NCBI GenBank assembly: GCA_014653935.1
Contig: JACWDU010000019.1
Location: 1-8,282, forward strand
From: Pelagibacterales bacterium SAG-MED23
GTDB lineage: Bacteria; Pseudomonadota; Alphaproteobacteria; Pelagibacterales; Pelagibacteraceae
DNA: 8,282 nucleotides
Reading direction: 5' to 3'
Shown piece after piece: positions 1 through 7,299 of the stretch; position 1 is the stretch's first letter; every line of letters begins with the position of its first letter. The notes below the pieces were generated by a model, which saw nothing but the letters and a program-made list of their open reading frames with translations, was not told where the DNA came from and made no database searches. Both the position numbers and the translations under genes were made by a program.

Positions 1-638
1 GAGCAATTACCCCAGAGTTTTATCCATATCTCATCTCTTAGATTACTTTTTTGAGGTGCTTTTAAACCTCCTGCAATCAATAAGTCTGCAATAACTTTAA
101 GTCTTTCTGATTTTGACCCATCAGGTTCACCTAATGTAAATCTTTCACCGCCATTGTGTTTAATAACACCAGGTTCTGTAATTTCAGCTGCTGGGTAAAC
201 TACACATCCAAGAGCTTTTGAGGGTTTTAAAGAATTCCAAATTTTACCATCAGGATCTACGCTATTTATATGCGTCTCATCCAAGCTTGTCCCTGTATTA
301 GCTTTATGAAAATACCACCAAGGTAAACCATTTACAGCAGAAATAATAGTTGTATTTTCTCCAATTAAACTTTGAAGAGATTCTACTATATTAGAAATTG
401 CATGAGCCTTCACTGAAATAAAAATATAATCTTGAATTCCAAGTTCTTTAGGATCATCTGTTACCCTTAATTTAAAGTTTTCTGATTTATCATTTTTAAT
501 TAAAGTTAAACCATTTTTTTCTATTGCCTTTTTGTGTGGGCCTCTGGCTATGAGTGACAAATCAATATTATTTCTACTCAAACATGCAGCCAAATATCCA
601 CCAATTGATCCTGCACCAAATATACAAATTTTTTTCAT
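1..638 (-). CDS. Ketopantoate reductase-family (PanE/ApbA) dehydrogenase, C-terminus missing
   Basis: The window holds the first 212 codons; the rest lies beyond the left edge (family members are usually about 300-340 residues). The protein opens with a Rossmann beta strand and the dinucleotide-binding motif GAGSIGG (residues 8-14), followed by the basic segment ending in ARG expected of NADP-preferring enzymes. SVKAHA and AVNG(L) segments and, at the cut end, IKLWGN (206-211) match ketopantoate reductases; Lys207 aligns by eye with the catalytic lysine. The classical reaction is NADPH reduction of 2-dehydropantoate to pantoate for coenzyme A synthesis, but many family members in catabolic operons use other 2-oxo acids. 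Its ATG overlaps the stop of the upstream acyl-CoA ligase by one base (TAATG), so the two are probably translationally coupled. Family assignment is firm. The substrate is unknown, and the operon context makes housekeeping pantothenate synthesis uncertain. Confidence 0.9.
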   Translation of the reverse strand, partial: MKKICIFGAGSIGGYLAACLSRNNIDLSLIARGPHKKAIEKNGLTLIKNDKSENFKLRVTDDPKELGIQDYIFISVKAHAISNIVESLQSLIGENTTIISAVNGLPWWYFHKANTGTSLDETHINSVDPDGKIWNSLKPSKALGCVVYPAAEITEPGVIKHNGGERFTLGEPDGSKSERLKVIADLLIAGGLKAPQKSNLRDEIWIKLWGNC

Positions 639-2146
639 TAATTGTTTAAACCAAATTTTTTTGCTAAAACATTTCTCTGTAATTTACCTGTTGCTCCTTT
701 TGGAATTTCTTCAACAAAAAAAATTTTTTTTGGTATTTTAAACTTAGCAAGTTTTTCTTGAGCGTATTCTAAAACATCATTCTCTGAACAAGTCTCTCCA
801 CTTTTTATTATAATTGCACTAGCAATATTTTCTCCAAGCATTTTATCATCATATCCAAAACAAACTGCTTGATCTATAAATGGATGGTCCATTAATACAT
901 TATCAACCTCCAATGGAGATATTTTTTCTCCACCTTTATTAATTATTTCTTTCAATCTTCCTGAGATTTTTAAATATCCTTCTTTATCAAAATAACCTTG
1001 ATCACCAGTTCTAAACCAACCATTAGTAAAACTTGTTTTATTTGCTTCTTCATTATTATCATAGCCATGCGTTACATTTTCACCTTTGATACATACCTCG
1101 CCCTCCTCGCCTTGTTTCAAGACATCTCCATTTTCGTTCATAATACATACCTCTGGACCTGCTGGAAGGCCTACAAATCCTGCCTTTTGTTGCTTTGGTG
1201 GCAATGGATTAGAAGTCATTTGGTGCGTAGCTTCAGTCATACCGTATGCTTCAATCACTGGACAATTAAAAACATCATTTAAATCTTTAAATACTGCTGG
1301 CGGCAAAGATGCAGAGGATGATCTAATCAATCTTAGTTTAAGTTCTTTAGCAATTTCCGAATTTCTACGTGCTCTTAATAAAATAGTTTGATGCATTGTA
1401 GGCACACCAGAGTACCAATTTATTTTTTCTGATTTTGCTAGATCAAGAAATTTAATAGCATTAAATCCATTAGATGCACAAACAGAAGCCCCAGCTTTCA
1501 TTGATGAAGCTAAAATTGCGATAAGACCATGAATATGAAAAAGTGGCATAATATTCAGACAATGATCGCTCTCAGAAAGATTTAAGCTTTTAGAAATATT
1601 TTCTGCTGAAGAAAAAATATTCTTATTTGTTAAAGGAACAATCTTTGGTCTTGATGTTGTGCCAGATGTATGAAGCACTAATGACTCGTCATTTTCATCA
1701 GGTAAAGAATATTCAGTTTCATTTTCATAAATATTAAATATTCCTGAAGGTCCGTCTTTCTCTGGATTAATTTCACATAATTCTATTTTTAATTTTTTTG
1801 CTACATCGACAACCGGATTATCAGAATTTTTCTCAACCAAAACAATTTTTGGGTTTAAATCTTTCAAATAAAATTCGTACTCCTCAGACTTATACGAGGG
1901 ATTTAAAGGTGCCGCAGACATGTAGCTTGAAATAGCCAAAAAACTTGAAGCCATATACGGTCCATTTGGTAAAACTATTGCTGCTCTATCTTTGTTCGAT
2001 AATCCATTCCCAGCCAGCTGTTTAGAAATTTTATTGATAAATAATTTTAAATCTTTGTAACTTAGTTTTGAGCTGATTTCAGAAGTTAGAGCAATATTTT
2101 CATCTTTTACGTTTTCGAAAATGTTTCTAACAATTCTTTTTGACAT
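638..2146 (-). CDS. AMP-forming acyl-CoA ligase, AAE3/Pcs60 (oxalyl-CoA synthetase-like) type
   Basis: This 502-residue ANL-superfamily enzyme activates a carboxylate with ATP and transfers it to coenzyme A. All core motifs are visible: the phosphate loop TSGTTSRPK (160-168), EAYGMTE (299-305), TGD (380-382), the hinge region GRLKEIINKGGEKISPLEV (396-414) and the C-terminal PKGATGKLQR (482-491), whose Lys488 is the expected adenylation lysine. NIMPLFHIHG (198-207), WYSGVPTMHQ (244-253), RSSSASL (275-281) and MTEATHQMTSNPLP (303-316) resemble what I recall of plant AAE3 and yeast Pcs60, which are oxalyl-CoA synthetases; this is by eye. No signal peptide or membrane segment is seen, so it should be cytosolic. 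It is the middle gene of a three-gene minus-strand run and overlaps both neighbours by one base (TAATG at both junctions). The ligase fold is certain. The oxalate preference is an inference; medium- or short-chain acyl substrates remain possible. Confidence 0.93.
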   Translation of the reverse strand: MSKRIVRNIFENVKDENIALTSEISSKLSYKDLKLFINKISKQLAGNGLSNKDRAAIVLPNGPYMASSFLAISSYMSAAPLNPSYKSEEYEFYLKDLNPKIVLVEKNSDNPVVDVAKKLKIELCEINPEKDGPSGIFNIYENETEYSLPDENDESLVLHTSGTTSRPKIVPLTNKNIFSSAENISKSLNLSESDHCLNIMPLFHIHGLIAILASSMKAGASVCASNGFNAIKFLDLAKSEKINWYSGVPTMHQTILLRARRNSEIAKELKLRLIRSSSASLPPAVFKDLNDVFNCPVIEAYGMTEATHQMTSNPLPPKQQKAGFVGLPAGPEVCIMNENGDVLKQGEEGEVCIKGENVTHGYDNNEEANKTSFTNGWFRTGDQGYFDKEGYLKISGRLKEIINKGGEKISPLEVDNVLMDHPFIDQAVCFGYDDKMLGENIASAIIIKSGETCSENDVLEYAQEKLAKFKIPKKIFFVEEIPKGATGKLQRNVLAKKFGLNN

Positions 2147-3729
2147 TAATACCCTTTTGCATAACCGTCTTTTCTTGGATCCGATCCTCCTAAAAGGTCA
2201 CCTTCTGCTCTATTTATTTTTATAGCTTGGCCTCCACCATGAGTGCCATCAATATACTCAACATTATGACCAATTTCTTTTAATTCATTAAAAATTTGAT
2301 TATCAACTGATTTTTCAAGTTTATAAATATTGTTAAAATGAAAGGCTCTTGGAAAATTTAAAGCATCTTGAGGTCCCATTCCATAATCGAGCATATTATT
2401 CAAAACATGCACCTGTCCTACTGGTTGATATTGACCTCCCATAACCCCATAGCTCAAAGTTGCATTGTTATCCTTATCAATGACCATACCTGGAATAATA
2501 GTGTGCAATGGTCTTTTTAAACCTGCAATACAGTTTGGATGTCCATGCTCTACTCTGAAATTTGTGCCCCTATTATGTAATAGTATTCCGCTTTTGTTTG
2601 TAGTGATACCTGATCCAAATACATAACAAACTGAATTAATTATGGATACACTATTTAAATCTTTATCTACCACCGTAAGATAAATTGTTTCTGGGTGAGC
2701 TGGTATATTTAAGTCACCAACATCGCTGCATGAATTTAGATTAATTTTATTAAAAATATCCTCAATATTCTTATCACTTAAAATTTCATCTAAATTAAAA
2801 TTTGTAAAACTTGGATCACCTAAACTTGTTTCTTTTACTTTATAAGCTTGTTTTGTAACTTCTGCTTCAAGATGAAATCTTTCTGCACTATTGAATTTAT
2901 AGTTTTGAATATTAAGTTTTTCTAACAATTTCATCATAATCAAAACTGTTACACCTGGTCCGTTTGGAGGACATTGATGAATAAAATCACCCTTATAACT
3001 TGATTTGATTGTATCTGATCTTATTGTACTCTGTTTAGAAAAGTCTTCCAAAGTATGTACACCCCCTAATTCATTTAAACTTTCAATGATATCTTTTGCA
3101 GTTTCACCTTCATAAAATTCTTTACTTCCTTTTGTACTTATTGCTTCTAATGTTTTTCCTAATGGAATATTTTTCATTAATTCATTTTCTTGATAAGTAC
3201 GACCATCTTTTAAAAAAATTTTTTTTGAATTTTCATTACCATTAATTTTATTTAAACTATTATACCAAGCATTTGACACTACTTTAGAAATTTTGTGACC
3301 ATTTTTTGCGATGTCAATCCCGCCTAAAAATAATTGTTCAAAATCTAATTTACCAAATTCTTTATGAATAGTTTCCCAAGCATGAACTGCACCTGGAATT
3401 GTAACTGAATGAGGGCTTGTTAATCCAATTTTATCTATATTTTTTTCTTTAAAAAAATCATAACTTAATTTCTCTGGCGCTAAACCAGACCCATTAAAAG
3501 ATACTGCATCTTTATTATTCATTTTAACTATTGCAAAGCAGTCTCCTCCAATACTAGTCGCGTTAGGCTCAACCACAGATAAAACAATTGAAGCTGCAAT
3601 CGATGCATCTACTGCATTCCCCCCCATTTTAAGTATTTTTAACGCCTCCTGAGTAGCTAATGGATGAGAAGTTGCAGCCATAGCATTTGCTGAACGCGCA
3701 TCTTTATCTTTAGTTGATTGATTATTCAT
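2146..3729 (-). CDS. Gamma-glutamyltransferase-family Ntn-hydrolase, cytoplasmic YwrD/HpxW-like
   Basis: The 527-residue protein has the family signature near the N-terminus (ATSHPLATQ, GGNAVDASIAAS and VVEPNATSIGGD, 19-63). The likely autocleavage and catalytic threonine is Thr348 in ETIYLTVVDKD (347-357), aligned by eye with the TTHYSVVD motif of classical enzymes. INSVCYVFGSGI, KRPLHTIIPGMV and GGQYQPVGQVHVLNNM follow the pattern of the YwrD-like branch. There is no signal peptide, unlike periplasmic Ggt. Residues that hold the gamma-glutamyl group in classical enzymes seem replaced: NGSGLAP where an arginine loop is expected, and HT for the paired serines. A substrate other than glutathione is therefore likely; oxamate amidohydrolase HpxW belongs to this superfamily. 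It is first in the minus-strand run, 26 bases from a divergent transporter. No clear ribosome site precedes the ATG; Met17 is an alternative start just before the conserved region. Confidence 0.92.
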   Translation of the reverse strand: MNNQSTKDKDARSANAMAATSHPLATQEALKILKMGGNAVDASIAASIVLSVVEPNATSIGGDCFAIVKMNNKDAVSFNGSGLAPEKLSYDFFKEKNIDKIGLTSPHSVTIPGAVHAWETIHKEFGKLDFEQLFLGGIDIAKNGHKISKVVSNAWYNSLNKINGNENSKKIFLKDGRTYQENELMKNIPLGKTLEAISTKGSKEFYEGETAKDIIESLNELGGVHTLEDFSKQSTIRSDTIKSSYKGDFIHQCPPNGPGVTVLIMMKLLEKLNIQNYKFNSAERFHLEAEVTKQAYKVKETSLGDPSFTNFNLDEILSDKNIEDIFNKINLNSCSDVGDLNIPAHPETIYLTVVDKDLNSVSIINSVCYVFGSGITTNKSGILLHNRGTNFRVEHGHPNCIAGLKRPLHTIIPGMVIDKDNNATLSYGVMGGQYQPVGQVHVLNNMLDYGMGPQDALNFPRAFHFNNIYKLEKSVDNQIFNELKEIGHNVEYIDGTHGGGQAIKINRAEGDLLGGSDPRKDGYAKGY

Positions 3730-3755
3730 AGTAATGATTAAGTAGAGAGATATAA
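3730..3755. promoter_or_regulatory. 26-base divergent spacer between hydrolase and transporter genes
   Basis: Only 26 bases separate the two divergent start codons. A purine run AGAGAGA (3744-3750) lies 5 bases before the transporter ATG and is its likely, weak ribosome-binding site. The spacer cannot hold two complete promoters, so each promoter must lie at least partly inside the other gene's coding region. I could not identify convincing -35/-10 pairs. Confidence 0.35.
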
Positions 3756-4976
3756 ATGATTAATAAAGTAAATAAAAGTGTTTTAATTTTTTGTGTATTT
3801 GCGTTTGGCTTTTTTATTTCAAATTTATTAAGATCAATTACTGCAACTCTTACTCCAGTACTTACTAGCGAATTTGATTTATCAGCTGGTAATTTGGGAC
3901 TGTTAGCAGGCGGATATTTTTTAGGTTTTTCTTTGATGCAAATACCAGCAGGTTTACTTCTTGATAAGTATGGACCAAAAAAAGTTGTAGCATATCTTTT
4001 ATTAATAGCACTAATCAGTACGATTTCTTTTGCATTTGCAAAAAGTTTTACAGGTTTGTTAATTTCTAGATTTTTTATTGGTGTTGGTGTTGCAGCATGT
4101 TTGATGGGACCTTTGACTGGATATCGAGTTTGGTTTGAGGATAAATATCAACAAAGAGCTAATTCGTGGATGCTTATGGTGGCAAGTTTTGGCTTTGTTA
4201 TTTCAACACTGCCAGTGCAAATCTTACTACCAGTAATTGGTTGGCGATCAATTTTTTTAATAATTTCTATTTTAATTTTATTAAGTATAATTTTAATTCT
4301 AGTTTTTACTCCATCATGGAATAATAACTTTCAAAATCAAAATATACAAAGTGCAGAGAGCACAGGACGTCTTTCAGACGTTTGGAAAAATAAGTTTTTT
4401 ATTAGTTTAATTCCTTTAGCTTTTTTAAATTATGGTGGTGTTCAAGCAATACAAACGTTATGGGCAGGTCCTTGGATGTTAAATGTTGCAGGATATTCCC
4501 CACTTGAAAGTGCAACAGGTTTATTTTGGATAAACATTATAATGTTATTTGCATTTATGTTTTGGGGATATATTTTACCAAAATTTTCATCTTTGGGCAT
4601 TGACAGCATGAAGATAGTCAAGATTGGTCTTCCCATAAGTTACATAGTTTTATTTTGTATAATAATTATGGGACAAAAAGCAGGAGCTATGATGTTTACT
4701 CTTTATATTTTATCATCAATAGTTTTATCTTTGACCCAGCCTGCATTAGCTTTAAGTTTTCCACAAAACCTCGCAGGAAAATCATTAACTTCTCTGAATG
4801 TATTTATACATTCGGGTACATTTTTTGTTCAATGGGGTATAGGCTTATTAATTGACCTTTCCAAAAATATGGGCGCAAACATTATTACAAGCTATAAAAT
4901 TTCTCTCTCAATATTTTTAATTTTGTGTATTTTAAGTTATATCTTTTTTATTTTTTTTAATAAAAATGAGAATTAA
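3756..4976 (+). CDS. Major facilitator superfamily transporter (12 predicted helices)
   Basis: This 406-residue inner-membrane protein is hydrophobic throughout, with about twelve membrane segments starting near residues 8-27. The diagnostic loop 2-3 motif A of the superfamily is present as GLLLDKYGPKK (66-76), and loop 4-5 carries RFFIGVGVA (105-113). A polar loop at about 187-213 (PSWNN to KNK) separates the two six-helix halves, as expected. It probably moves a small solute using an ion gradient. The substrate cannot be read from the sequence. The gene faces away from the Ntn-hydrolase/acyl-CoA ligase/dehydrogenase run with a 26-base spacer, which suggests co-regulation and possible import of that pathway's substrate (inference). 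The chosen ATG has a weak purine-rich ribosome site (3744-3750). Its last 11 bases overlap the following alpha/beta hydrolase gene. Confidence 0.93.
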   Translation: MINKVNKSVLIFCVFAFGFFISNLLRSITATLTPVLTSEFDLSAGNLGLLAGGYFLGFSLMQIPAGLLLDKYGPKKVVAYLLLIALISTISFAFAKSFTGLLISRFFIGVGVAACLMGPLTGYRVWFEDKYQQRANSWMLMVASFGFVISTLPVQILLPVIGWRSIFLIISILILLSIILILVFTPSWNNNFQNQNIQSAESTGRLSDVWKNKFFISLIPLAFLNYGGVQAIQTLWAGPWMLNVAGYSPLESATGLFWINIIMLFAFMFWGYILPKFSSLGIDSMKIVKIGLPISYIVLFCIIIMGQKAGAMMFTLYILSSIVLSLTQPALALSFPQNLAGKSLTSLNVFIHSGTFFVQWGIGLLIDLSKNMGANIITSYKISLSIFLILCILSYIFFIFFNKNEN

Positions 4977-5778
4977 TTTTATAATGACATTATCAAAATT
5001 ACTTTTTTTTATACCTTTAATTTATATTTTTATTTGCTTATTTATTTTCTTTTATCAAAGAAATCTTCTTTACCATCCTGGTGAAAATAATTATCTAGAT
5101 GAAGGACCACTAACACATAAAATTCAAAAAATTTCAGTAAATTCAAATGATGATTTAATTGGATGGTATTTTCTTAAAAATAAAAATTTAAAAACGATCC
5201 TATTTTTTCATGGCAATGCAGGCAAACTTGATAATAGAATTTATAAACTAAACGAGTTTGAAAAAATGGATGTAAATTACCTAATTTTTGCTTATCGTGG
5301 TTTCAGTGGTAATAAAGGAAAACCATCTGAGTTAGGTTTATATGAAGATGCTCTTGCCGCTAAAAAGTGGCTAAATTCCAAGGAAATAGAAGATAAAGAT
5401 ATTATTTTGTATGGAGAGTCTCTAGGAACTGCCATAGCTATTAATCTTGCAAAAGATAATTCATTTTCTGGAATAATCCTTGAGTCTCCATTTACCTCAA
5501 TGGAAAGCTTAGCTAAACAATACTATCCATATTTACCAGTAAAAATCTTATTAAAAGATAAATTCCACTCAATTGAAAAGCTAAATATGAACAAATCACC
5601 ATTATTGGTCATGCATGGTAAAAAAGATAAGATTGTTCCTTTCTCAATGGGAAAGAAAATGTACTCAGAATATAAAAGTCAAAAATATAGTTATTTTCAA
5701 GAAAATGATGATCACATGATGGATTTTAATGAAAATTTGGTTAGATCAATTAAATTATTTATAAGCAACTTAAATTAA
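4966..5778 (+). CDS. Membrane-anchored alpha/beta hydrolase, BEM46/ABHD13-like
   Basis: The 270-residue protein starts with one hydrophobic helix (about residues 8-29), probably an N-terminal membrane anchor, followed by an alpha/beta hydrolase domain. Visible elements in order are QRNLLYHP (31-38, typical of this family), the oxyanion-side FHGNAG (81-86), YRGFSGNKGKPSE (110-122), the nucleophile elbow YGESLGTA with Ser152, the acid in HGKKDKIVP (Asp221) and the histidine in ENDDHMM (His250). The triad is therefore complete. Family members are predicted serine hydrolases, esterases or thioesterases, most without a known substrate. The ATG lies inside the transporter gene (11-base overlap, different frame), so the two are probably cotranscribed and coupled. 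Met7 (ATG at 4984) would be a non-overlapping alternative start that keeps the anchor. No Shine-Dalgarno site is seen at either start. Fold and triad are well supported; the substrate is unknown. Confidence 0.92.
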   Translation: MRINFIMTLSKLLFFIPLIYIFICLFIFFYQRNLLYHPGENNYLDEGPLTHKIQKISVNSNDDLIGWYFLKNKNLKTILFFHGNAGKLDNRIYKLNEFEKMDVNYLIFAYRGFSGNKGKPSELGLYEDALAAKKWLNSKEIEDKDIILYGESLGTAIAINLAKDNSFSGIILESPFTSMESLAKQYYPYLPVKILLKDKFHSIEKLNMNKSPLLVMHGKKDKIVPFSMGKKMYSEYKSQKYSYFQENDDHMMDFNENLVRSIKLFISNLN

Positions 5779-5802
5779 GACACAATTTAAACAAACTATA
5801 AT
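5775..5802 (+). promoter_or_regulatory. Probable sigma-70 promoter for the secreted orphan gene
   Basis: A perfect TATAAT lies at 5797-5802. A TTAAGA at 5775-5780 (4 of 6 to TTGACA) sits 16 bases upstream and overlaps the hydrolase stop codon. The predicted transcript would begin near 5809, about 20 bases before the GTG start at 5829. In DNA this AT-rich chance matches are common, so the position in the only 50-base gap of the plus-strand block is the main support. Confidence 0.5.
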
Positions 5803-5828
5803 CAATTTTATTATTAAAAAATTTATCT

Positions 5829-6389
5829 GTGAAGAATTTTTTATTTTTATTTTTAATAATAATTTACCCACAGTTAGTTATTGCTGATATTAATTATTCA
5901 AATAATAACCAGTATTTTCACATAGGAAAAATGAAATCTTACGATAATGAGTTTACTTTATATTTTAAAACAAGAGGTAAGGCTATCATTGCAAAAGGGG
6001 AAAATTCAAATTATTTAAATGATTACCCGCAAGATTTATATTTATATAATCATTTATCCAAGACAGATTATCCATTAATTACATATGAATGGTTTCCAAA
6101 AAGAATAAAAAAATTATTTAAAAATTATTCATTTCCATTATTTCCAGAAGACTTCGCATACTATCTGCTAAATGATAATAATACTCTAATTTTAATAAGT
6201 GGAAAAAAGAGTTTTAATCAAAAATTACAATATAATATAAAAAATAACGAATTAAATAATTTTGAAAATTCAGGTAAATTAGACTTTATAATTTCAACCT
6301 ATGCAAAAATATGTGGTTATAAATCTCTTAATAATAATTTTGAATGTAATCTTCAAAAACCTTTAGTATCTAAAAACTTAATCAATTAA
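5829..6389 (+). CDS. Small secreted protein of unknown function
   Basis: I do not recognise this 186-residue protein. It starts at a GTG codon; the choice is supported because the reading frame then begins with a clean signal peptide: MKN, a hydrophobic run to about residue 17, and a likely signal peptidase site after Ala19 (VIA|D). The mature part is rich in Asn, Lys, Tyr and Phe, has no further membrane segment, and carries two cysteines (Cys162, Cys173) that could form a disulfide in the periplasm. No lipobox is present. No domain motif could be identified. The gene has its own promoter candidate (TATAAT at 5797-5802) and no obvious Shine-Dalgarno site. Its end overlaps the convergent ftsY stop by 8 bases. 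That it is a real gene is supported by length, the signal peptide and the tiling with its neighbours. The function is open. Confidence 0.8.
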   Translation: MKNFLFLFLIIIYPQLVIADINYSNNNQYFHIGKMKSYDNEFTLYFKTRGKAIIAKGENSNYLNDYPQDLYLYNHLSKTDYPLITYEWFPKRIKKLFKNYSFPLFPEDFAYYLLNDNNTLILISGKKSFNQKLQYNIKNNELNNFENSGKLDFIISTYAKICGYKSLNNNFECNLQKPLVSKNLIN

Positions 6390-6394
6390 ATTGA
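6382..6394. repeat. Palindrome at the convergent gene ends
   Basis: TCAATT (6382-6387) and AATTGA (6389-6394) are perfect inverted copies around one central base, with outer partial symmetry (TTA at 6379-6381 region against TAA after 6395). It sits exactly on the overlapping stops of the secreted orphan gene and ftsY. On the minus strand it is followed by a short T tract (GTTTTTAG). It could be a weak terminator, but it is all A/T-rich pairing and may be coincidence. Confidence 0.25.
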
Positions 6395-7299
6395 GTAAAA
6401 GCATCTGCAAATTGCTCAGCATTAAATATTTGTAGATCATCTATTTTTTCACCAAGACCTAATCCAATAATCGGTACTTTATATTTTTTTGAGATAGCAA
6501 TTAATACTCCACCTTTGGCAGTCCCATCAAGTTTGGTCATAATTAGACCTGTGATTTTTATAATCTTATCAAATTCCTCTAATTGATTTATTATATTCTG
6601 TCCTGATGTTGCATCTAGGACCAAGATTACATCTTGTGGTGCGCTTTCGTCAGTCTTTTTTATCACATTTGCAATTTTTTTAAATTCATCCATCAAATTC
6701 TTTTTATTTTGTAATCTGCCAGCTGTATCAATAAGCACCTGACTAATATTGTTGTTTTTTGCGTGTTCTATAGCCTTGTAAGCAACTGACGCTGGGTCAG
6801 ATCCTGGATTTGATTTGATAATTGTGGCCCCAACTTTATCAGACCAAGATTCTAACTGGTCTATAGCTGCTGCCCTGAAGGTATCGCAGGCTGAAAATAC
6901 TATTTCTGAGCCGTTGTCTTTAAATATTTTACCAATTTTACCTATAGTTGTCGTTTTACCTACCCCGTTTACGCCGGATACTAATGTTACATTTAAATTT
7001 TCTTTTTTTTCAAAAAAATCTTTTCTTTCTAAGGGCACCATCAACTCTAAGATATATTCTTTTAAAATTGAATTTATTTCCTCCACTATATTTTTTTTGG
7101 GATCGATCTTTCTTTGAGAGATAATACTTTTTATTTCAGCTGAAGCATCAATACCAACATCTGAACTAATCAAAAATTCTTCAATTTTATTTAATGTATC
7201 ATCATCAATTTCTTTTTTTACAATTATTTCTCTAAGACCTGAGGAAATACTGTCAGCACTCTTTTTAAAGCCTAATTTAAATTTTTCAAAAATACCCAT
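6382..7299 (-). CDS. ftsY: Signal recognition particle receptor FtsY
   Basis: FtsY is the membrane-associated GTPase that docks the Ffh/SRP RNA-ribosome complex to the Sec translocon. The 305-residue protein has the SRP-GTPase N domain (about 1-95) and G domain. Visible motifs are the P-loop GVNGVGKTT (109-117), DTFRAAA (139-145), DTAGR (191-195), TKLDG (255-259) and GLGEKIDDLQIF (281-292). The long acidic A domain of the E. coli protein is absent. Instead the protein begins with a short amphipathic, basic segment (IFEKFKLGFKKS, 3-14) that resembles the lipid-binding helix before the N domain; short FtsY proteins of this kind are common. The ATG overlaps the dapF stop by one base (TAATG), so it is the second gene of a dapF-ftsY unit. 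Its end overlaps the convergent orphan gene. Ffh is not in the window. Confidence 0.98.
   Translation of the reverse strand: MGIFEKFKLGFKKSADSISSGLREIIVKKEIDDDTLNKIEEFLISSDVGIDASAEIKSIISQRKIDPKKNIVEEINSILKEYILELMVPLERKDFFEKKENLNVTLVSGVNGVGKTTTIGKIGKIFKDNGSEIVFSACDTFRAAAIDQLESWSDKVGATIIKSNPGSDPASVAYKAIEHAKNNNISQVLIDTAGRLQNKKNLMDEFKKIANVIKKTDESAPQDVILVLDATSGQNIINQLEEFDKIIKITGLIMTKLDGTAKGGVLIAISKKYKVPIIGLGLGEKIDDLQIFNAEQFADAFTQFN

Noticed and set aside
532..741. Open plus-strand frame of 69 codons
   Set aside because: It lies antisense to the dehydrogenase start and ligase end, has no recognisable domain, and its composition reflects the opposite strand.
998..1391. Two plus-strand frames (94 and 101 codons)
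   Set aside because: Both are antisense to the conserved C-terminal core of the acyl-CoA ligase, which explains the lack of stops.
1640..1670. Serine in the ligase phosphate loop (TSGTTSRPK instead of TSGTTGxPK)
   Set aside because: The AMP-binding signature tolerates Ser at this position, so it is not evidence of inactivation.
4442..4855. Short frames on both strands inside the transporter gene
   Set aside because: They are shadows of the MFS coding frame with no start signal or domain.
6815..7117. Plus-strand frame of 100 codons
   Set aside because: It is antisense to the FtsY G domain, whose motifs are intact.
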